In this document: in pieces, positions 35,236 through 44,955 of the stretch | Layout of the letters: each line of letters begins with the position of its first letter | Numbering within the stretch: the stretch's first letter is position 1 | Origin: Stenotrophomonas sp. SAM-B | GTDB taxonomy: Bacteria; Pseudomonadota; Gammaproteobacteria; Xanthomonadales; Xanthomonadaceae | Direction: 5' to 3' | Assembly: GCF_013387485.1 (NCBI RefSeq) | Contig: NZ_JABBXB010000003.1 | Location: 372,001-436,000 of the forward strand | DNA: 64,000 nt | Notes under the pieces: generated by a model | What the model was told of the DNA's origin: nothing | The model's input: only the letters and a program-made list of their open reading frames with translations | Database searches by the model: none | Made by a program: the position numbers and the translations under genes

Positions 35236-38200
35236 TCAGGGCGTGTCGTTCTTTTCCTGCTTTTCCTGGTCAGCCTTGTCGCCTTCGTCGGCCTGCGGGG
35301 CATCGGTCGGGATGTCCTCGCGGGCTTCGGCCTGCGCAGCCTGTTCGGCAGCGTTGGTGGCGGCCGGGGTTTCGCTGGCGGCCGAACCGAACAGCTGACC
35401 GTTGTGCACGACCGGGCCGGCCGAGGCCGATTCGGTACGGGCCTGCGTGGCTGCCGACTGTGCCGGGGCCTGGGTCGCGTCGACGGCATCCAGCATGCTG
35501 GTCTGCACCGGCGCGGCGGTCGGCTCCTTCACTTCCTGCGCAGCGGTCTCAATGACCGGAGCGGCCGGAGCCGCCACCGGAGCCGGAGCCGTCGGAGCCG
35601 CCACCGGAGCCGGAGCCGCCGGAGCAGCGACCGGGGCCGGAGCTGCCGGAGCGGCCACCGGAGCCGGAGCCGCCGGAGCAGCGACCGGAGCCGGCGCCAC
35701 CGGAGCAGCGACCGGAACCGGAGCCGCGGGAGCAGCTGCCGGGGCCGGAGCCGCCGGAGCAGCTACCGGAGCCGGAGCAGCTACCGGGGCCGAAACCACC
35801 GGAGCAGCCACCGGCTCAACCGGACGGGCAGCTTCCACCGGCGCGGCCGGCTGAGCAGCAACCGGAGTCGGCTTCGGGCTTTCCACGAACGGCACCGGGT
35901 CGTTGTAGGAAGCCGGCGCCTTCTCGGTGATCGGCTCGACTGCCGGGGCAGACGCCTTTTCAACGACCGGGGTCGGAGCCTTCTCGGCAACCGGTGCAGC
36001 CACCGGGGCCGGGGTCGGCTCGGCGTGACCGGCGGTCACGACCGGGCTGCTGACCACGGCGACCGGCGCCGCCGCAGCGACGGCCGCCACGGGGGCCGGG
36101 CGCGGGGCCTGGACCGGTGCGGGCGCAGCGGCCGGCGCGTTGCCGGATTCGTCGTCGAACTCGAACTCGGGCTGCGGCTGACCGTTGTTGGCCACCTGAC
36201 GCTCGGCCGGGGCAGCGGTGCCGCCGTCCTGATCGCCGTCCTGGTCGTCGCCATCGTCATCCAGACCGTTGTCGTCACCGTTCAAGCCATCGCTGCCGGC
36301 AGCCTGCTCGCCATTGCCACGACGACGGCGACGGCCACCGCGACGACCACGACGACGGCGCGAGGCGCCTTCACCGGTACCGTCTTCGGCATTGGCCGGC
36401 GCGTCACCCTGTTCGATGGCGTCGGTGTCGCTCAGCTGCGCATCCTCGGCCGGGGCGGCCTTGGCCGTTTCCTGGACGTGGGCGGCCGGCGCGGCGGCAT
36501 CGGTGGCCACCACGGCAGCTGCAGCGATCACCGCGGCGTCGGCAGCGACCGGTGCAGTGCTGGTCGGCTTCGGTGCATCGGCCTGCGGCTGGCGCGCGGG
36601 CTTTTCGCTCACGGCCGGCTTGTCACCCTCGTTCTGCTGCGGCTTGGCCTGGCCGTTCTGGCCCTGCTTCTGCTTCAGCTTCGGCTGCTGCTGGTCATTG
36701 CGCGGTTCATTGCGCGACTTGGCCGGCTGCTGCTCGTTGCGCGGCTTGCCCTGGCCGGGCGCCTGCACCTGTGCCGCAGTGCCATTGGCCGGTGCGGCGG
36801 CGGTGTCCTGGCGGCGCTCGTCGCGACGCTCGCCCTTCGGGCCGCGTTCGCCACGCTCACCACGGTCCTTGCCACGGCCCTGTGCCTGCGCATTGCCGTT
36901 GCCACTCCGTTCGCCACGCTCATCGCGACGGCCATTGCGGTCCTTGCCGTTGCGATCCTTGTTGCGACCGTTGCGGTTGCCGTCCTGGCCCGGGCGGTTG
37001 CTCGGCTGCGGTGCGGCGGCCGGGGCCGGTTCGCCACCGAAGATGCGCTTCAGCCAACCCACCACGCCGGTTGCAGCCGGGGCGGCAACGGGGGCGGCGA
37101 CCGGGGCCGGTGCGGCTTCCGGTTCCGGGGCTTCGCGCACCGGGGCCGGCTGGCTGTGCTTGACCTGGGTCACCACCGGGGCGACCGGGATGTTCAGCTG
37201 GGCCTTGGTCAGCGCGTGCACCGGCAGCTTGCGCGGGGTGCCGCGCTGGTAGCTCGGCTTGCCGCTTTCTTCGCCCAGTTCGTTCTCGCGCAGGCGGGTC
37301 ACTTCGTAATGCGGGGTGTGCAGCTGCTCATCGGCGACGATCACGATCGGCGCGTCATGTCGCTGCTCGATCTCACGCAGCGCGCTGCGCTTTTCGTTGA
37401 GCAGGTAGTTGGCGATCTCAACCGGGGCCTGGACCAGCACCTGCCCGGTGTTCTCCTTCATCGCATGCTCTTCAGCCACGCGGATGATGGACAGCGACAG
37501 CGACTCGACGCTGCGCATGCGGCCATGGCCGTCGCAACGCGGGCAGACGATCTGGCTGGATTCGCCCAGGCTCGGACGCAGGCGCTGGCGGCTCATTTCC
37601 ATCAGGCCGAAGCGCGAGATGCGGCCCAGCTGCACGCGCGCACGGTCGTACTTGAGCGCGTTCTGCAGGCGGTTCTCGACTTCGCGCTGGTGCTTGTTGG
37701 AGGCCATGTCGATGAAATCGATGACCACCAGGCCGCCCAGGTCGCGCAGGCGCAGCTGGCGTGCCACTTCGTCGGCCGCTTCCAGGTTGGTCTGGAAAGC
37801 GGTGTCCTCGATGTCGCTGCCCTTGGTGGCGCGCGAGGAGTTGACGTCGATGGCGGTCAGCGCTTCGGTCTGGTCGACCACGATCGAGCCGCCGGACGGC
37901 AGGCGGACGTTGCGTTCATACGCGCCTTCGATCTGCGATTCGATCTGGAAGCGGTTGAACAGCGGGATGTCGTCCTTGTAATGCTTGAGCTTGCGCAGGG
38001 TCTGCGGCATCACCTGCTGCATGAACTCCTGGGCGGTCTCGTACAGCTCTTCGGTGTCCACCAGGATCTCGCCGACATCGGCGCGCAGGTAGTCACGCAG
38101 GGCGCGCACGATCAGGCGCGACTCCTGGTAGATCAGGAACGAGGCCGGCTTGGTCAGCGCCGCTTCGGCGATCGACTTCCAGACCTGCAGCAGGTAGTCC

Positions 38201-38748
38201 AGATCCCACTGCAGCTCTTCGGCATCGCGGCCGACGCCGGCGGTGCGGATGATCACGCCCATGTCGTCGGGGATGTTCAGCTTGTCCAGCGCTTCTTTCA
38301 GCGCGGCGCGGTCTTCGCCCTCGATGCGACGCGAGACGCCACCGGCGCTCGGCGAGTTCGGCATCAGGACCATGTAGCGGCCGGCCAGCGAGATGAACGT
38401 GGTCAGGGCAGCGCCCTTGTTGCCGCGCTCTTCCTTGTCCACCTGGACCACGACTTCCTGGCCCTCGCGCAGCAGCTCGCGGATGCCGGCCTTGTTGTGG
38501 TCGACGCCCGCCTGGAAGTAATCGCGGGAGATTTCCTTCAGCGGCAGGAAGCCATGGCGCTCGCCGCCGTATTCGACGAAAGCGGCCTCCAGCGAAGGCT
38601 CAAGGCGCGTGATGCGGCCTTTGTAGATATTCGACTTCTTCTGTTCCTTGGACGGCTGTTCGATGTCGATGTCGTACAGCGTCTGGCCATCCACGATGGC
38701 TACCCGCAGCTCTTCAGCCTGCGTGGCATTGATCAGCATTCGCTTCAT
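35236..38748 (-). CDS. rne: Ribonuclease E
   Basis: A 1170-residue protein. The catalytic half (about residues 1-520) carries an S1 domain (about 35-125), the DNase I-like subdomain with metal-binding Asp301 (TAIDVNSSR) and Asp344 (VVIDFIDM), and the zinc-link CPRC (Cys402, Cys405). It performs mRNA decay and rRNA processing. The C-terminal half is disordered: [11 protein letters not shown] (about 570) resembles the membrane-binding amphipathic helix, arginine-rich [15 protein letters not shown] (about 815) and Gln/Asn/Arg-rich segments bind RNA, and residues about 1000-1085 are a repeat of Pro-Val-Ala-Ala-Pro-Ala-Ala-Pro-Ala. It is divergent from rluC, an arrangement also found in enterobacteria. 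Confidence 0.97.
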   Translation of the reverse strand: MKRMLINATQAEELRVAIVDGQTLYDIDIEQPSKEQKKSNIYKGRITRLEPSLEAAFVEYGGERHGFLPLKEISRDYFQAGVDHNKAGIRELLREGQEVVVQVDKEERGNKGAALTTFISLAGRYMVLMPNSPSAGGVSRRIEGEDRAALKEALDKLNIPDDMGVIIRTAGVGRDAEELQWDLDYLLQVWKSIAEAALTKPASFLIYQESRLIVRALRDYLRADVGEILVDTEELYETAQEFMQQVMPQTLRKLKHYKDDIPLFNRFQIESQIEGAYERNVRLPSGGSIVVDQTEALTAIDVNSSRATKGSDIEDTAFQTNLEAADEVARQLRLRDLGGLVVIDFIDMASNKHQREVENRLQNALKYDRARVQLGRISRFGLMEMSRQRLRPSLGESSQIVCPRCDGHGRMRSVESLSLSIIRVAEEHAMKENTGQVLVQAPVEIANYLLNEKRSALREIEQRHDAPIVIVADEQLHTPHYEVTRLRENELGEESGKPSYQRGTPRKLPVHALTKAQLNIPVAPVVTQVKHSQPAPVREAPEPEAAPAPVAAPVAAPAATGVVGWLKRIFGGEPAPAAAPQPSNRPGQDGNRNGRNKDRNGKDRNGRRDERGERSGNGNAQAQGRGKDRGERGERGPKGERRDERRQDTAAAPANGTAAQVQAPGQGKPRNEQQPAKSRNEPRNDQQQPKLKQKQGQNGQAKPQQNEGDKPAVSEKPARQPQADAPKPTSTAPVAADAAVIAAAAVVATDAAAPAAHVQETAKAAPAEDAQLSDTDAIEQGDAPANAEDGTGEGASRRRRGRRGGRRRRRGNGEQAAGSDGLNGDDNGLDDDGDDQDGDQDGGTAAPAERQVANNGQPQPEFEFDDESGNAPAAAPAPVQAPRPAPVAAVAAAAPVAVVSSPVVTAGHAEPTPAPVAAPVAEKAPTPVVEKASAPAVEPITEKAPASYNDPVPFVESPKPTPVAAQPAAPVEAARPVEPVAAPVVSAPVAAPAPVAAPAAPAPAAAPAAPVPVAAPVAPAPVAAPAAPAPVAAPAAPAPVAAPAAPAPVAAPTAPAPVAAPAAPVIETAAQEVKEPTAAPVQTSMLDAVDATQAPAQSAATQARTESASAGPVVHNGQLFGSAASETPAATNAAEQAAQAEAREDIPTDAPQADEGDKADQEKQEKNDTP

Positions 38749-39151
38749 TCTTGCGTTCCTCGCGCGCTGCTACCGCGCGGAACGCCATGGGGTTTCGCTT
38801 CTGGTCACGCTTCACCGCCCATCGCGCATGCGCGGGGAGGGCAGTTTGGGTTTCCAGCGCTACGACACCACGGCAGGCCGCGGGAGCGCTTCATTTGTTT
38901 TGGTTTGGGTGTTACTGGGCCGGAGGCAGCTTTCAGCCAGGCTGGAGCGCCACAGGGACATGTTCAGCGCGAATGCGTGTCAGACATCCGGCGATGGCCG
39001 GGACCGCCGGTGAGCCGCTAACATGGCCGCCCCGGGGGCGGTGGCTGCGCACTGTGCCGGAATCGAGGGAAGTCGGGCTTCTGGCCCAGAGCAACTTCCA
39101 ACGAAATCAATCCCTTATCTCGCCCGCCGAGTGTAACAGAATAAAAGGCCA
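38749..39151. other. 403-base divergent region rne/rluC (rne 5' leader)
   Basis: No supported gene. In enterobacteria rne has a long structured 5' leader through which RNase E controls its own mRNA; the length here and several GC-rich inverted segments (for example GCGCGCTGCTACCGCGCG at 38761-38778) would suit this, but I cannot fold it. AAAAGG at 39143-39148 lies directly before the rluC ATG. Confidence 0.45.
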
Positions 39152-40129
39152 ATGACCGTTACCGAGCCCACCCCCAAAGCCGCTGAAGCCATGACCAGCG
39201 TACGTATCATCACTGTCCCGGCCGACCGCGCCGGGCAACGCCTGGACAACTTCCTGCTCGGCCAGCTCAAGGGTGCACCGCGCAGCCTGATCTACAAGCT
39301 CGTCCGCAGTGGCCAGGTCCGCGTCAACGGCGGCCGCGCCAAGGCCGAGCGCAAGCTCGAGGGCGGCGACGAAGTGCGGGTTCCGCCCGTCCGTCTCAAC
39401 GAGGAGGGCGACAAAGCCGGCCCGCCCGCCGCGTTCATGAAACGACTGGAAGATGCCATCGTGTTCGAAGACGATCGGCTGCTGGCGCTGAACAAACCGT
39501 CGGGCGTGGCCAGCCACGGCGGCAGCGGCATCAGCTTCGGCGCGATCGAAACCCTGCGCGCGCTGCGCCCGGGCAAGACCCTGGAGCTGGTCCATCGGCT
39601 GGACCGCGACACCTCGGGCCTGCTGATCGTGGCCAAGAAGCGCTCCGCCCTGAGCGAGCTGCAGGCGCTGCTGCGGGAAGACCATGGCGCCGGCATCCGC
39701 AAGCGCTACCTGACCCTGCTGGCGGGCCGCATGCCCGATGGCACCATGACCGTGGACGCCCCGCTGCACGTGGGCCTGCGCCAGGGCGGCGAGCGCCATG
39801 TCCAGGTCAACCCGATCGGCAAGGAGTCGATCAGCCACTTCAAGGTGCTGGAGCGCAAGGGCGGGCATTCGTACTGCGAGGTGCGGATCGAAACCGGCCG
39901 CACCCACCAGATCCGCGTCCACGCCCAGCATCTGGGGCATCCGGTGGCCGGTGACGACAAGTACGGCGATCCGGACGTCAACAAGCGGCTTCGTGAGCAG
40001 ATCGGGCTGAAGCGCCTGTTCCTGCACGCGGCCTCGCTGGAGTTCGCGCTGGACGCGGGCAAGACGCCGTACCTGATCAATGCACCGCTGGCCGAGGAGC
40101 TGGTCGAGGTGTTGAACCGGTTGAAATAG
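39152..40129 (+). CDS. rluC: 23S rRNA pseudouridine(955/2504/2580) synthase RluC
   Basis: A 325-residue protein. An S4 domain (about residues 27-80, AGQRLDNFLLGQLKGAPRSLIYKLVRSGQVRVN) precedes the RluA-type catalytic domain with Asp151 in HRLDRDTSGLL and the TGRTHQIRVHAQHLGHPVAGDDKYG signature, ending with LFLHAASLEF. RluC modifies three uridines of 23S rRNA. The ATG at 39152 is used; an alternative at 39191 (MTSVRIITVPADRAGQ) would also keep all domains and cannot be excluded. Confidence 0.95.
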   Translation: MTVTEPTPKAAEAMTSVRIITVPADRAGQRLDNFLLGQLKGAPRSLIYKLVRSGQVRVNGGRAKAERKLEGGDEVRVPPVRLNEEGDKAGPPAAFMKRLEDAIVFEDDRLLALNKPSGVASHGGSGISFGAIETLRALRPGKTLELVHRLDRDTSGLLIVAKKRSALSELQALLREDHGAGIRKRYLTLLAGRMPDGTMTVDAPLHVGLRQGGERHVQVNPIGKESISHFKVLERKGGHSYCEVRIETGRTHQIRVHAQHLGHPVAGDDKYGDPDVNKRLREQIGLKRLFLHAASLEFALDAGKTPYLINAPLAEELVEVLNRLK

Positions 40130-40158
40130 TGTCGGCGTAGGCCGCAGCGACGGGGTAG

Positions 40159-40179
40159 GTACCGACCGTTGGTCGGTAC
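40159..40179. repeat. Palindrome GTACCGACC-GTT-GGTCGGTAC
   Basis: A perfect inverted repeat of the dispersed hairpin family, placed between convergent rluC and the ZIP transporter gene. Confidence 0.75.
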
Positions 40180-40254
40180 GCGCCCACGCCAATCACCCCA
40201 GGCCGGCATGACCAACGTTCATGCCCTACCGCTTCCCGCCCACACGGGCCAGCC

Positions 40255-41064
40255 TCACCACTTGAACAGCACCAGGCTGATCGCCAGGCTGCCCATGCCG
40301 GCCACCAGGCCGTACACGGTCTCGTGGCCCTTGGCGTAGCGCTTGGCCGCGGGCAGCAGCTCATCCAGCGCCAGGAACACCATCACGCCCGAAATGATCC
40401 CGAACACCCAGCCGAAGGTGGCGTGGTTGAGCACCCCGGACAACAGGACATAGCCGATGGCCGCGCCGATCGGTTCGGCCAGGCCGGACAGCAGGCTGGC
40501 GCCGAACGCGTAGAACTTGTTCTGCGTGGCGAAGTACACCGGCACCGCGATCGCGATGCCCTCGGGGATGTTGTGGATGGCGATGGCAAAGGCCAGTGGC
40601 ATGCCCACCGACGGGCTCTCCAGCGTGGCGAAGAACGTCGCCAGGCCCTCCGGGAAATTGTGCGCGGTGATCGCCACCGCGGTCAGCAGGCCGACCCGCT
40701 TGATGTAGGCCTTGTTGTTGTCGCGGAACAGCGGATCCTGCTTGTCCAGGCTCTCGTGCGGGTTCGGGATCAGGTGGTCGATCACCACGATCAGCAGCAC
40801 GCCGACCAGGAAGGCCGCAGTGCCGTAGGCGAAGCCCAGCCGGGCGTCATAGGCCTGGGTGAACGAGTCGATCGCCTTGTTGAGGATCTCGGTCAGCGAG
40901 ACGAAGACCATCGCGCCGCCGGCAAAGGCCAACCCGAACGCCAGCAGGCGCGGGTTGGGCCGGCGTGAGAACAGCACCATCAGGCTGCCCAGCGCGGTGG
41001 CCAGGCCGGCGGCCAGGGTCACCGCCAGGGCGATCCATACGTTTTCACTGGAAATATCAGGCAT
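40255..41064 (-). CDS. zupT: ZIP-family divalent metal transporter
   Basis: A 269-residue membrane protein from the ATG at 41064 (MPDISSENVWIALAVTL). Eight hydrophobic segments and the two metal-pathway motifs, AITAHNFPEGLATF and AIAIHNIPEGIAIAVP, are those of ZupT, which takes up zinc and other divalent metals. An upstream in-frame ATG at 41112 adds a basic leader and is rejected. A strong hairpin, GCGCCCCGG...CCGGGGCGC (about 41093-41119), lies in the leader without a T-run. No Zur or Mn-responsive site is recognisable. Confidence 0.9.
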   Translation of the reverse strand: MPDISSENVWIALAVTLAAGLATALGSLMVLFSRRPNPRLLAFGLAFAGGAMVFVSLTEILNKAIDSFTQAYDARLGFAYGTAAFLVGVLLIVVIDHLIPNPHESLDKQDPLFRDNNKAYIKRVGLLTAVAITAHNFPEGLATFFATLESPSVGMPLAFAIAIHNIPEGIAIAVPVYFATQNKFYAFGASLLSGLAEPIGAAIGYVLLSGVLNHATFGWVFGIISGVMVFLALDELLPAAKRYAKGHETVYGLVAGMGSLAISLVLFKW

Positions 41065-41171
41065 CCGCCGACGCGTCCTTGTAGAAGTGCAACGCGCCCC
41101 GGGCAGCAACACCGGGGCGCGGATCAGGGGGCACGAGGCTTGCGGCGGCTGACCTCAAGACAACGCGGCGA

Positions 41172-41591
41172 TCAACCGCCGCGACGCAGCCGTTCTTCGA
41201 CCGCGAAGCACTGGTCGGGCTTGGGCTGCGGCGGATTGAAGCTGACCGGCACCTGGATCGTGGTCGAGACGGTCTGCCCGGCGCGGGTAGCGGCCTTGAA
41301 CTGCCAGGCCTGCACGGCCTTCTGTGCCTGCTCGTCGAGCTGGGCGTTGCCACTGCCGCTGGCGAGCTGGACCTGGCTGGGCTGGCCGTCGGCCGCGATG
41401 GTCACCTTGAAGGTGCTGGTGCCGCCGATCCCCTGGCAGGCCAGTTCGATCGGGTACTCCGGTGGCGGCGTCTTGACCGCCGCGACCTCGGTGGGGGCGG
41501 CGACCGGGGCGGCCGGTTCGCCGGGCGTCTTGTTGCAGCCCGCCAGAGCGACCAGGGCAAGGCTGGACAGTGCGATGTACGGCAGTTTCAT
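41172..41591 (-). CDS. Lipoprotein with TonB C-terminal-like domain
   Basis: A 139-residue lipoprotein with lipobox LALAGC (cysteine about residue 19). After a Pro/Ala linker, residues about 48-125 match the TonB C-terminal fold: PPPEYPIELACQGIGGTSTFKVTIAADGQPSQVQLASGSGNAQLDEQAQKAVQ in outline, ending in a beta strand VSTTIQVPVSF. Real TonB is anchored by a helix and is longer, so this is a stand-alone domain attached to a membrane by lipid. Role unknown. It lies four bases after phhB. Confidence 0.75.
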   Translation of the reverse strand: MKLPYIALSSLALVALAGCNKTPGEPAAPVAAPTEVAAVKTPPPEYPIELACQGIGGTSTFKVTIAADGQPSQVQLASGSGNAQLDEQAQKAVQAWQFKAATRAGQTVSTTIQVPVSFNPPQPKPDQCFAVEERLRRGG

Positions 41592-41595
41592 GGGC

Positions 41596-41937
41596 TTACT
41601 CCGTCAGGGCCGAGGCTTTCGCCGCGCAGATGAAGTCGTTCTCGCTCAGGCCACCCACGTCATGGGTGGAGAAGCGCACCACGGCGCGGTCGTAATGCAC
41701 GCCCAGGTCCGGGTGGTGGTCTTCGCGATGGGCCACCCAGGCGAGCGCGTTCACGAAGGCCATGGTGCCGTGGTAGTTGTCGAAGCGGAAGGTACGGGTC
41801 AGCGCCTGGCCGGCCTCGGCCAGCTCCCAGCCCGGGACCTGGGCCAGCAGCTCGGTGACCCGGGCGGCGCCGAGCTTGTGGTCGCTTCCTTTGCGCGGCA
41901 CGCAATGGGCTTGGGCCAGCGGAATCAGGTCGGCCAT
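41596..41937 (-). CDS. phhB: Pterin-4a-carbinolamine dehydratase
   Basis: A 113-residue enzyme from the ATG at 41937 ([17 protein letters not shown]). The active-site cluster [29 protein letters not shown] carries the histidines and aspartate that dehydrate 4a-hydroxytetrahydrobiopterin, regenerating cofactor for phenylalanine hydroxylase. No phhA is near. The upstream reading frame stays open for a long way but lies antisense to nfuA and the next gene. It is divergent from nfuA with 90 bases between. Confidence 0.93.
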   Translation of the reverse strand: MADLIPLAQAHCVPRKGSDHKLGAARVTELLAQVPGWELAEAGQALTRTFRFDNYHGTMAFVNALAWVAHREDHHPDLGVHYDRAVVRFSTHDVGGLSENDFICAAKASALTE

Positions 41938-42027
41938 GGGTTCCTCCACATCTGGATGACTGAACAATGCGCGGTCGGGTGTATAAACCGAATGAGCGCA
42001 TAACAAGGGATTGGCTAGAATAGCCCG

Positions 42028-42627
42028 ATGATCCAGATATCCGACACTGCCCAATCCTATTTCCGCAAACTGATCGAGCGTGAGGCCGTGCCCGGCATGG
42101 GCGTGCGCCTGACCGCCGTCGATGCGGGTACCCCGCGCGCCGATGCCCGCCTGGAGTTCGCCGATCCCAGCGAACTGCTCGGTGATGAGTGGGCGGTGGA
42201 CTGCGATGGCTTCACCCTCTACGTGGCCGCCACCAGCGTGGCCTGGGTCGATGGCGCCGAGATCGATTTCGTCACCAATGCGACCGGCAGCCAGCAGCTG
42301 ACCATCAAGGCGCCCAAGATCAAGGGCGAGGCGCCGACGGAAGGTTCCTCGCTGGTCGAACGCGTGCGCTGGGTGGTGGAGAACGAAGTCAATCCCCAGC
42401 TGGCCTCGCATGGCGGCAAGGTCGCGGTGCAGGAAGTTTCGGCCGAGGGCGTGGTGCTGCTGCGCTTCGGTGGCGGCTGCCAGGGCTGCGGCATGGCCGA
42501 CGTCACGCTCAAGCAGGGCATCGAAAAGACGCTGATGGGCCGCGTGCCCGGCATCACCGCGGTGCGCGACGCGACCGACCACGACAGTGGCGACGCGCCG
42601 TACATTCCCCGCGGCACGGCTGCCTGA
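42028..42627 (+). CDS. nfuA: Fe-S biogenesis protein NfuA
   Basis: A 199-residue carrier of [4Fe-4S] clusters. The N-terminal half (residues 1-95) is a degenerate A-type (IscA-like) domain without its cysteines; the C-terminal Nfu domain has the cluster cysteines Cys151 and Cys154 in [14 protein letters not shown]. NfuA delivers clusters to aconitase, lipoyl synthase and others. Length and domain order are standard. The next gene begins ten bases after its stop. Confidence 0.96.
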   Translation: MIQISDTAQSYFRKLIEREAVPGMGVRLTAVDAGTPRADARLEFADPSELLGDEWAVDCDGFTLYVAATSVAWVDGAEIDFVTNATGSQQLTIKAPKIKGEAPTEGSSLVERVRWVVENEVNPQLASHGGKVAVQEVSAEGVVLLRFGGGCQGCGMADVTLKQGIEKTLMGRVPGITAVRDATDHDSGDAPYIPRGTAA

Positions 42628-42636
42628 TCGCACTGC

Positions 42637-44400
42637 GTGCCACTGCGCCGGGCTGACGACATCCTCGATTGGCTGCTGGCTCGCCAGCCGGACAAGCGCA
42701 TTCTCGAAAAAACCACGGGCCTCCCTTACGGGTGGGGCCTGTGGCTGCGTGCGTTGTCGCCGCTGCCGCGGCCGTTCCGCGCCAGCGAGGTGCTGGCCGA
42801 GCTGGCCCAGCGCGCGCCTGTTGCACACGGCGGACGCCTGCCGGCGCTGAGTTTCGCCCAGGCGATGCGTCGCCTGCTCTGGCAGGGCTGGGATCCGGCG
42901 CCGCGCGACCAGCGATGGATGCGCTGGACCTCGGCGGTGATCAGCGCATTGCTGCATCTGATGTTCGCCCTGTTGCTGCTGTGGGTCGCCTTGATCCGGC
43001 CGCCGAGCGAACCGGAGCAGGGTGGCGAGAGCGGGCGTGTGCAGGTGGCCTTCGTGGGCCGCGGCACCCCGCAACAGGAGGAAGGCGGCCAGCCGGCCGC
43101 CGAACCGGCGACCGCGGAAGCCGCCCGTGCCGCAGCGGCCGACAGCGCCCAGGCGGTGGCTCCGGCCGGTGCCGACGCGCGTGAGCCGTCTGCCTCGGCG
43201 CCGCAGCCCGTCGCCGCGCCTGCACCGCCCAGTGAACCGCAGCCGGCGCCTCCCGCGCCGTCGACACCCGCGGTGGAGCAGCCTGTGCAGGCGACCGAGG
43301 TCGCCCAGGCCACGACCGATTTCGTGGTGCCGCCGACCAGCGTGCCGCGCACCGAAGTGCGTGTGGTGCCACGCGACCCGCAGGACATCGCCGTGCGCGA
43401 GCGCACCGTGGTGACCGTGGAAGCACCGACGCCGCGCAGCACCGTACCCACGCTGCGCCCGGCCGAACCGCAACTGCGGACACCCGACGTCACCGTCCAG
43501 GAGCGCCAGGTCACCGTGGTCGAAGCACCCGCTCCGGCCGTTACGGTGCCCGGCCCGCGGGTGGATGCCACGGTCCCGCAACGCGAACTGCAGGTGCGTG
43601 AGCGCGAGATCCGGCCAGTGACCGCACCTGCGGTGACGGTGGCGACGCTGCCCGCGCGCGAGGTCACCGTGCCGGGCCGATCACCGGAGGTCGCCGTGCG
43701 CGAACGCGCGGTGCCCAATGCCGCGCCACGCCCGGAACCCCCTTCGCCGACCGCGGCAAGCAGTACCGCGACGGCCCCGGCAGCGTCCCGTGCCAATACC
43801 GCCGCCAGTCCTGCCGCCAGCGCGTCGAGCACCAGCGCGGCCAATGCGACGCGTGCGCCGGCCCGGCAGACGGCAGCAGCGCCGGGCAGCTGGGCCACGC
43901 CGAACCGTGCGGACGACTGGGGTGCGGCCAACCATCCGCAGGATGCCGATCTCAATGGCCGGGCCGTGAGTGCGACCCAGGGCAACGGCGGCAGCCTGTT
44001 CAAGGCCGATGGCAGTGTGCGCGTCCCGGGCCAGGCCGGCGCCGGCAATACCGAGCGCGGCGCGCCCGGTGGCGACAAGGACGGCTGGAGCAAGGAGCGC
44101 ATCGCGCAGTCCGGCACCTGGCTCAAGCGCCCGCCCTATGACTACACCCCGACCTCGTTCGACAAGTACTGGGCACCCAACGAATCGCTGCTGGCCGAAT
44201 GGGTCCGCAAGGGCATCAAGGCAGTCGAGATCCCGATCCCCGGCACGAGCTCGTCGATTTCGTGCGTGATTTCCGTCCTGCAATTCGGCGGTGGTTGCGG
44301 CCTGAGTGATCCGAACATGCAGGACCAGCCCGCCGTCGCGCGGCCGCCGCCGGACATCCCGTTCAAGAAAGAACTGCAGGAAGACAACGGCAGCCGGTAA
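42637..44400 (+). CDS. TonB-like single-span membrane protein with long Val/Arg/Glu repeats
   Basis: A 587-residue protein starting with GTG at 42637. A cytoplasmic N-terminal part of about 95 residues leads to one membrane helix (about 97-120, [22 protein letters not shown]). Ser103 and His107 in this helix form an S-x3-H pattern, the residues by which TonB/TolA helices couple to ExbBD/TolQR. A Pro/Ala linker follows, then about 245-365 contain repeats built on VTV-xER-xVTVVEAP and [12 protein letters not shown], and a C-terminal domain (about 470-587) with [32 protein letters not shown] and cysteines in [15 protein letters not shown]. Annotated in relatives as transmembrane repetitive protein; function unknown. 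It directly follows nfuA. Confidence 0.8.
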   Translation: MPLRRADDILDWLLARQPDKRILEKTTGLPYGWGLWLRALSPLPRPFRASEVLAELAQRAPVAHGGRLPALSFAQAMRRLLWQGWDPAPRDQRWMRWTSAVISALLHLMFALLLLWVALIRPPSEPEQGGESGRVQVAFVGRGTPQQEEGGQPAAEPATAEAARAAAADSAQAVAPAGADAREPSASAPQPVAAPAPPSEPQPAPPAPSTPAVEQPVQATEVAQATTDFVVPPTSVPRTEVRVVPRDPQDIAVRERTVVTVEAPTPRSTVPTLRPAEPQLRTPDVTVQERQVTVVEAPAPAVTVPGPRVDATVPQRELQVREREIRPVTAPAVTVATLPAREVTVPGRSPEVAVRERAVPNAAPRPEPPSPTAASSTATAPAASRANTAASPAASASSTSAANATRAPARQTAAAPGSWATPNRADDWGAANHPQDADLNGRAVSATQGNGGSLFKADGSVRVPGQAGAGNTERGAPGGDKDGWSKERIAQSGTWLKRPPYDYTPTSFDKYWAPNESLLAEWVRKGIKAVEIPIPGTSSSISCVISVLQFGGGCGLSDPNMQDQPAVARPPPDIPFKKELQEDNGSR

Positions 44401-44416
44401 AGCGATGCCTCGGCGG

Positions 44417-44495
44417 CGGGTAGAGCCACGCATGGCGTGGCTGTGTTCCAGCCGGGTGTCACGGCGCCTCGCAGCCACGCATGGCGTGGCTCTAC
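44417..44495. repeat. Two SMAG repeats
   Basis: GTAGAGCCACGCATGGCGTGGCT at about 44420-44442 and AGCCACGCATGGCGTGGCTCTAC at about 44472-44494 are opposite-facing copies of the repeat, between convergent genes. Confidence 0.85.
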
Positions 44496-44508
44496 TGGAA
44501 GCTGGGCG

Positions 44509-44955
44509 TTACGGTGCGGCGTCTGCGTCCAGTTCCACGTCCGCATCCTGCAATGCGACGAAGGCCCAGAACGGCACGTTGCTGTCGCTCCAGTAGCGGC
44601 TGGCTTCGTCGAGCACCTCCAGCAGCGTGTCGAACTCCGCGCCGGCCTCGCTGCGCAGCGCATCGGCATCACTGAAGAACAGCGCGTAGCCGTTGGCCGG
44701 CAGCCAGGCCAGGTCGCGCAGGTTGTCGGTCAGCGCATCCCAGTTGCCGCCGAAGCCGGTCGGGAAGTCCAGGCGCGCGGCCAGTCGCATCAGCAGCGTG
44801 CGCTTGTCCTGGCAGCCGGCCAGGTCGATCTGGATCACGCGCAGGCCGGCATCGCGCATCGCCGCCGACAAGGGGGCGACATCGTCATTGCCGATCGCAT
44901 AGATGCCTGCATTGTTGATGTCGTGCAGGCCCAACTCGAATCCGTCATGCGTCAT
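44509..44955 (-). CDS. Barstar-family ribonuclease inhibitor
   Basis: A 148-residue cytoplasmic protein; bacterial barstar is about 90. The barstar core spans about residues 18-130, with VIQIDLAGCQDKRTLLMRLAARLDFP and the hallmark FGGNWDALTDNLRDLAWLP. Extra residues are at both ends, and the C-terminus is acidic (LQDADVELDADAAP). It is the expected inhibitor of the ribonuclease encoded just upstream, with which it overlaps by four bases, so enzyme and inhibitor are made together. Confidence 0.9.
   Translation of the reverse strand: MTHDGFELGLHDINNAGIYAIGNDDVAPLSAAMRDAGLRVIQIDLAGCQDKRTLLMRLAARLDFPTGFGGNWDALTDNLRDLAWLPANGYALFFSDADALRSEAGAEFDTLLEVLDEASRYWSDSNVPFWAFVALQDADVELDADAAP

Noticed and set aside
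35560..35800. Repeats resembling a direct-repeat array or minisatellite outside a gene
   Set aside because: They lie in frame inside rne and encode the Pro/Ala/Val tail.
35158..39021. A plus-strand frame of nearly 1290 codons opposite rne
   Set aside because: Low-complexity antisense product; RNase E on the other strand is unmistakable.
41065..41171. Leader hairpin before the ZIP transporter as a metal riboswitch
   Set aside because: Only one GC-rich stem is visible and no known metal-sensing riboswitch motif or T-run is present.
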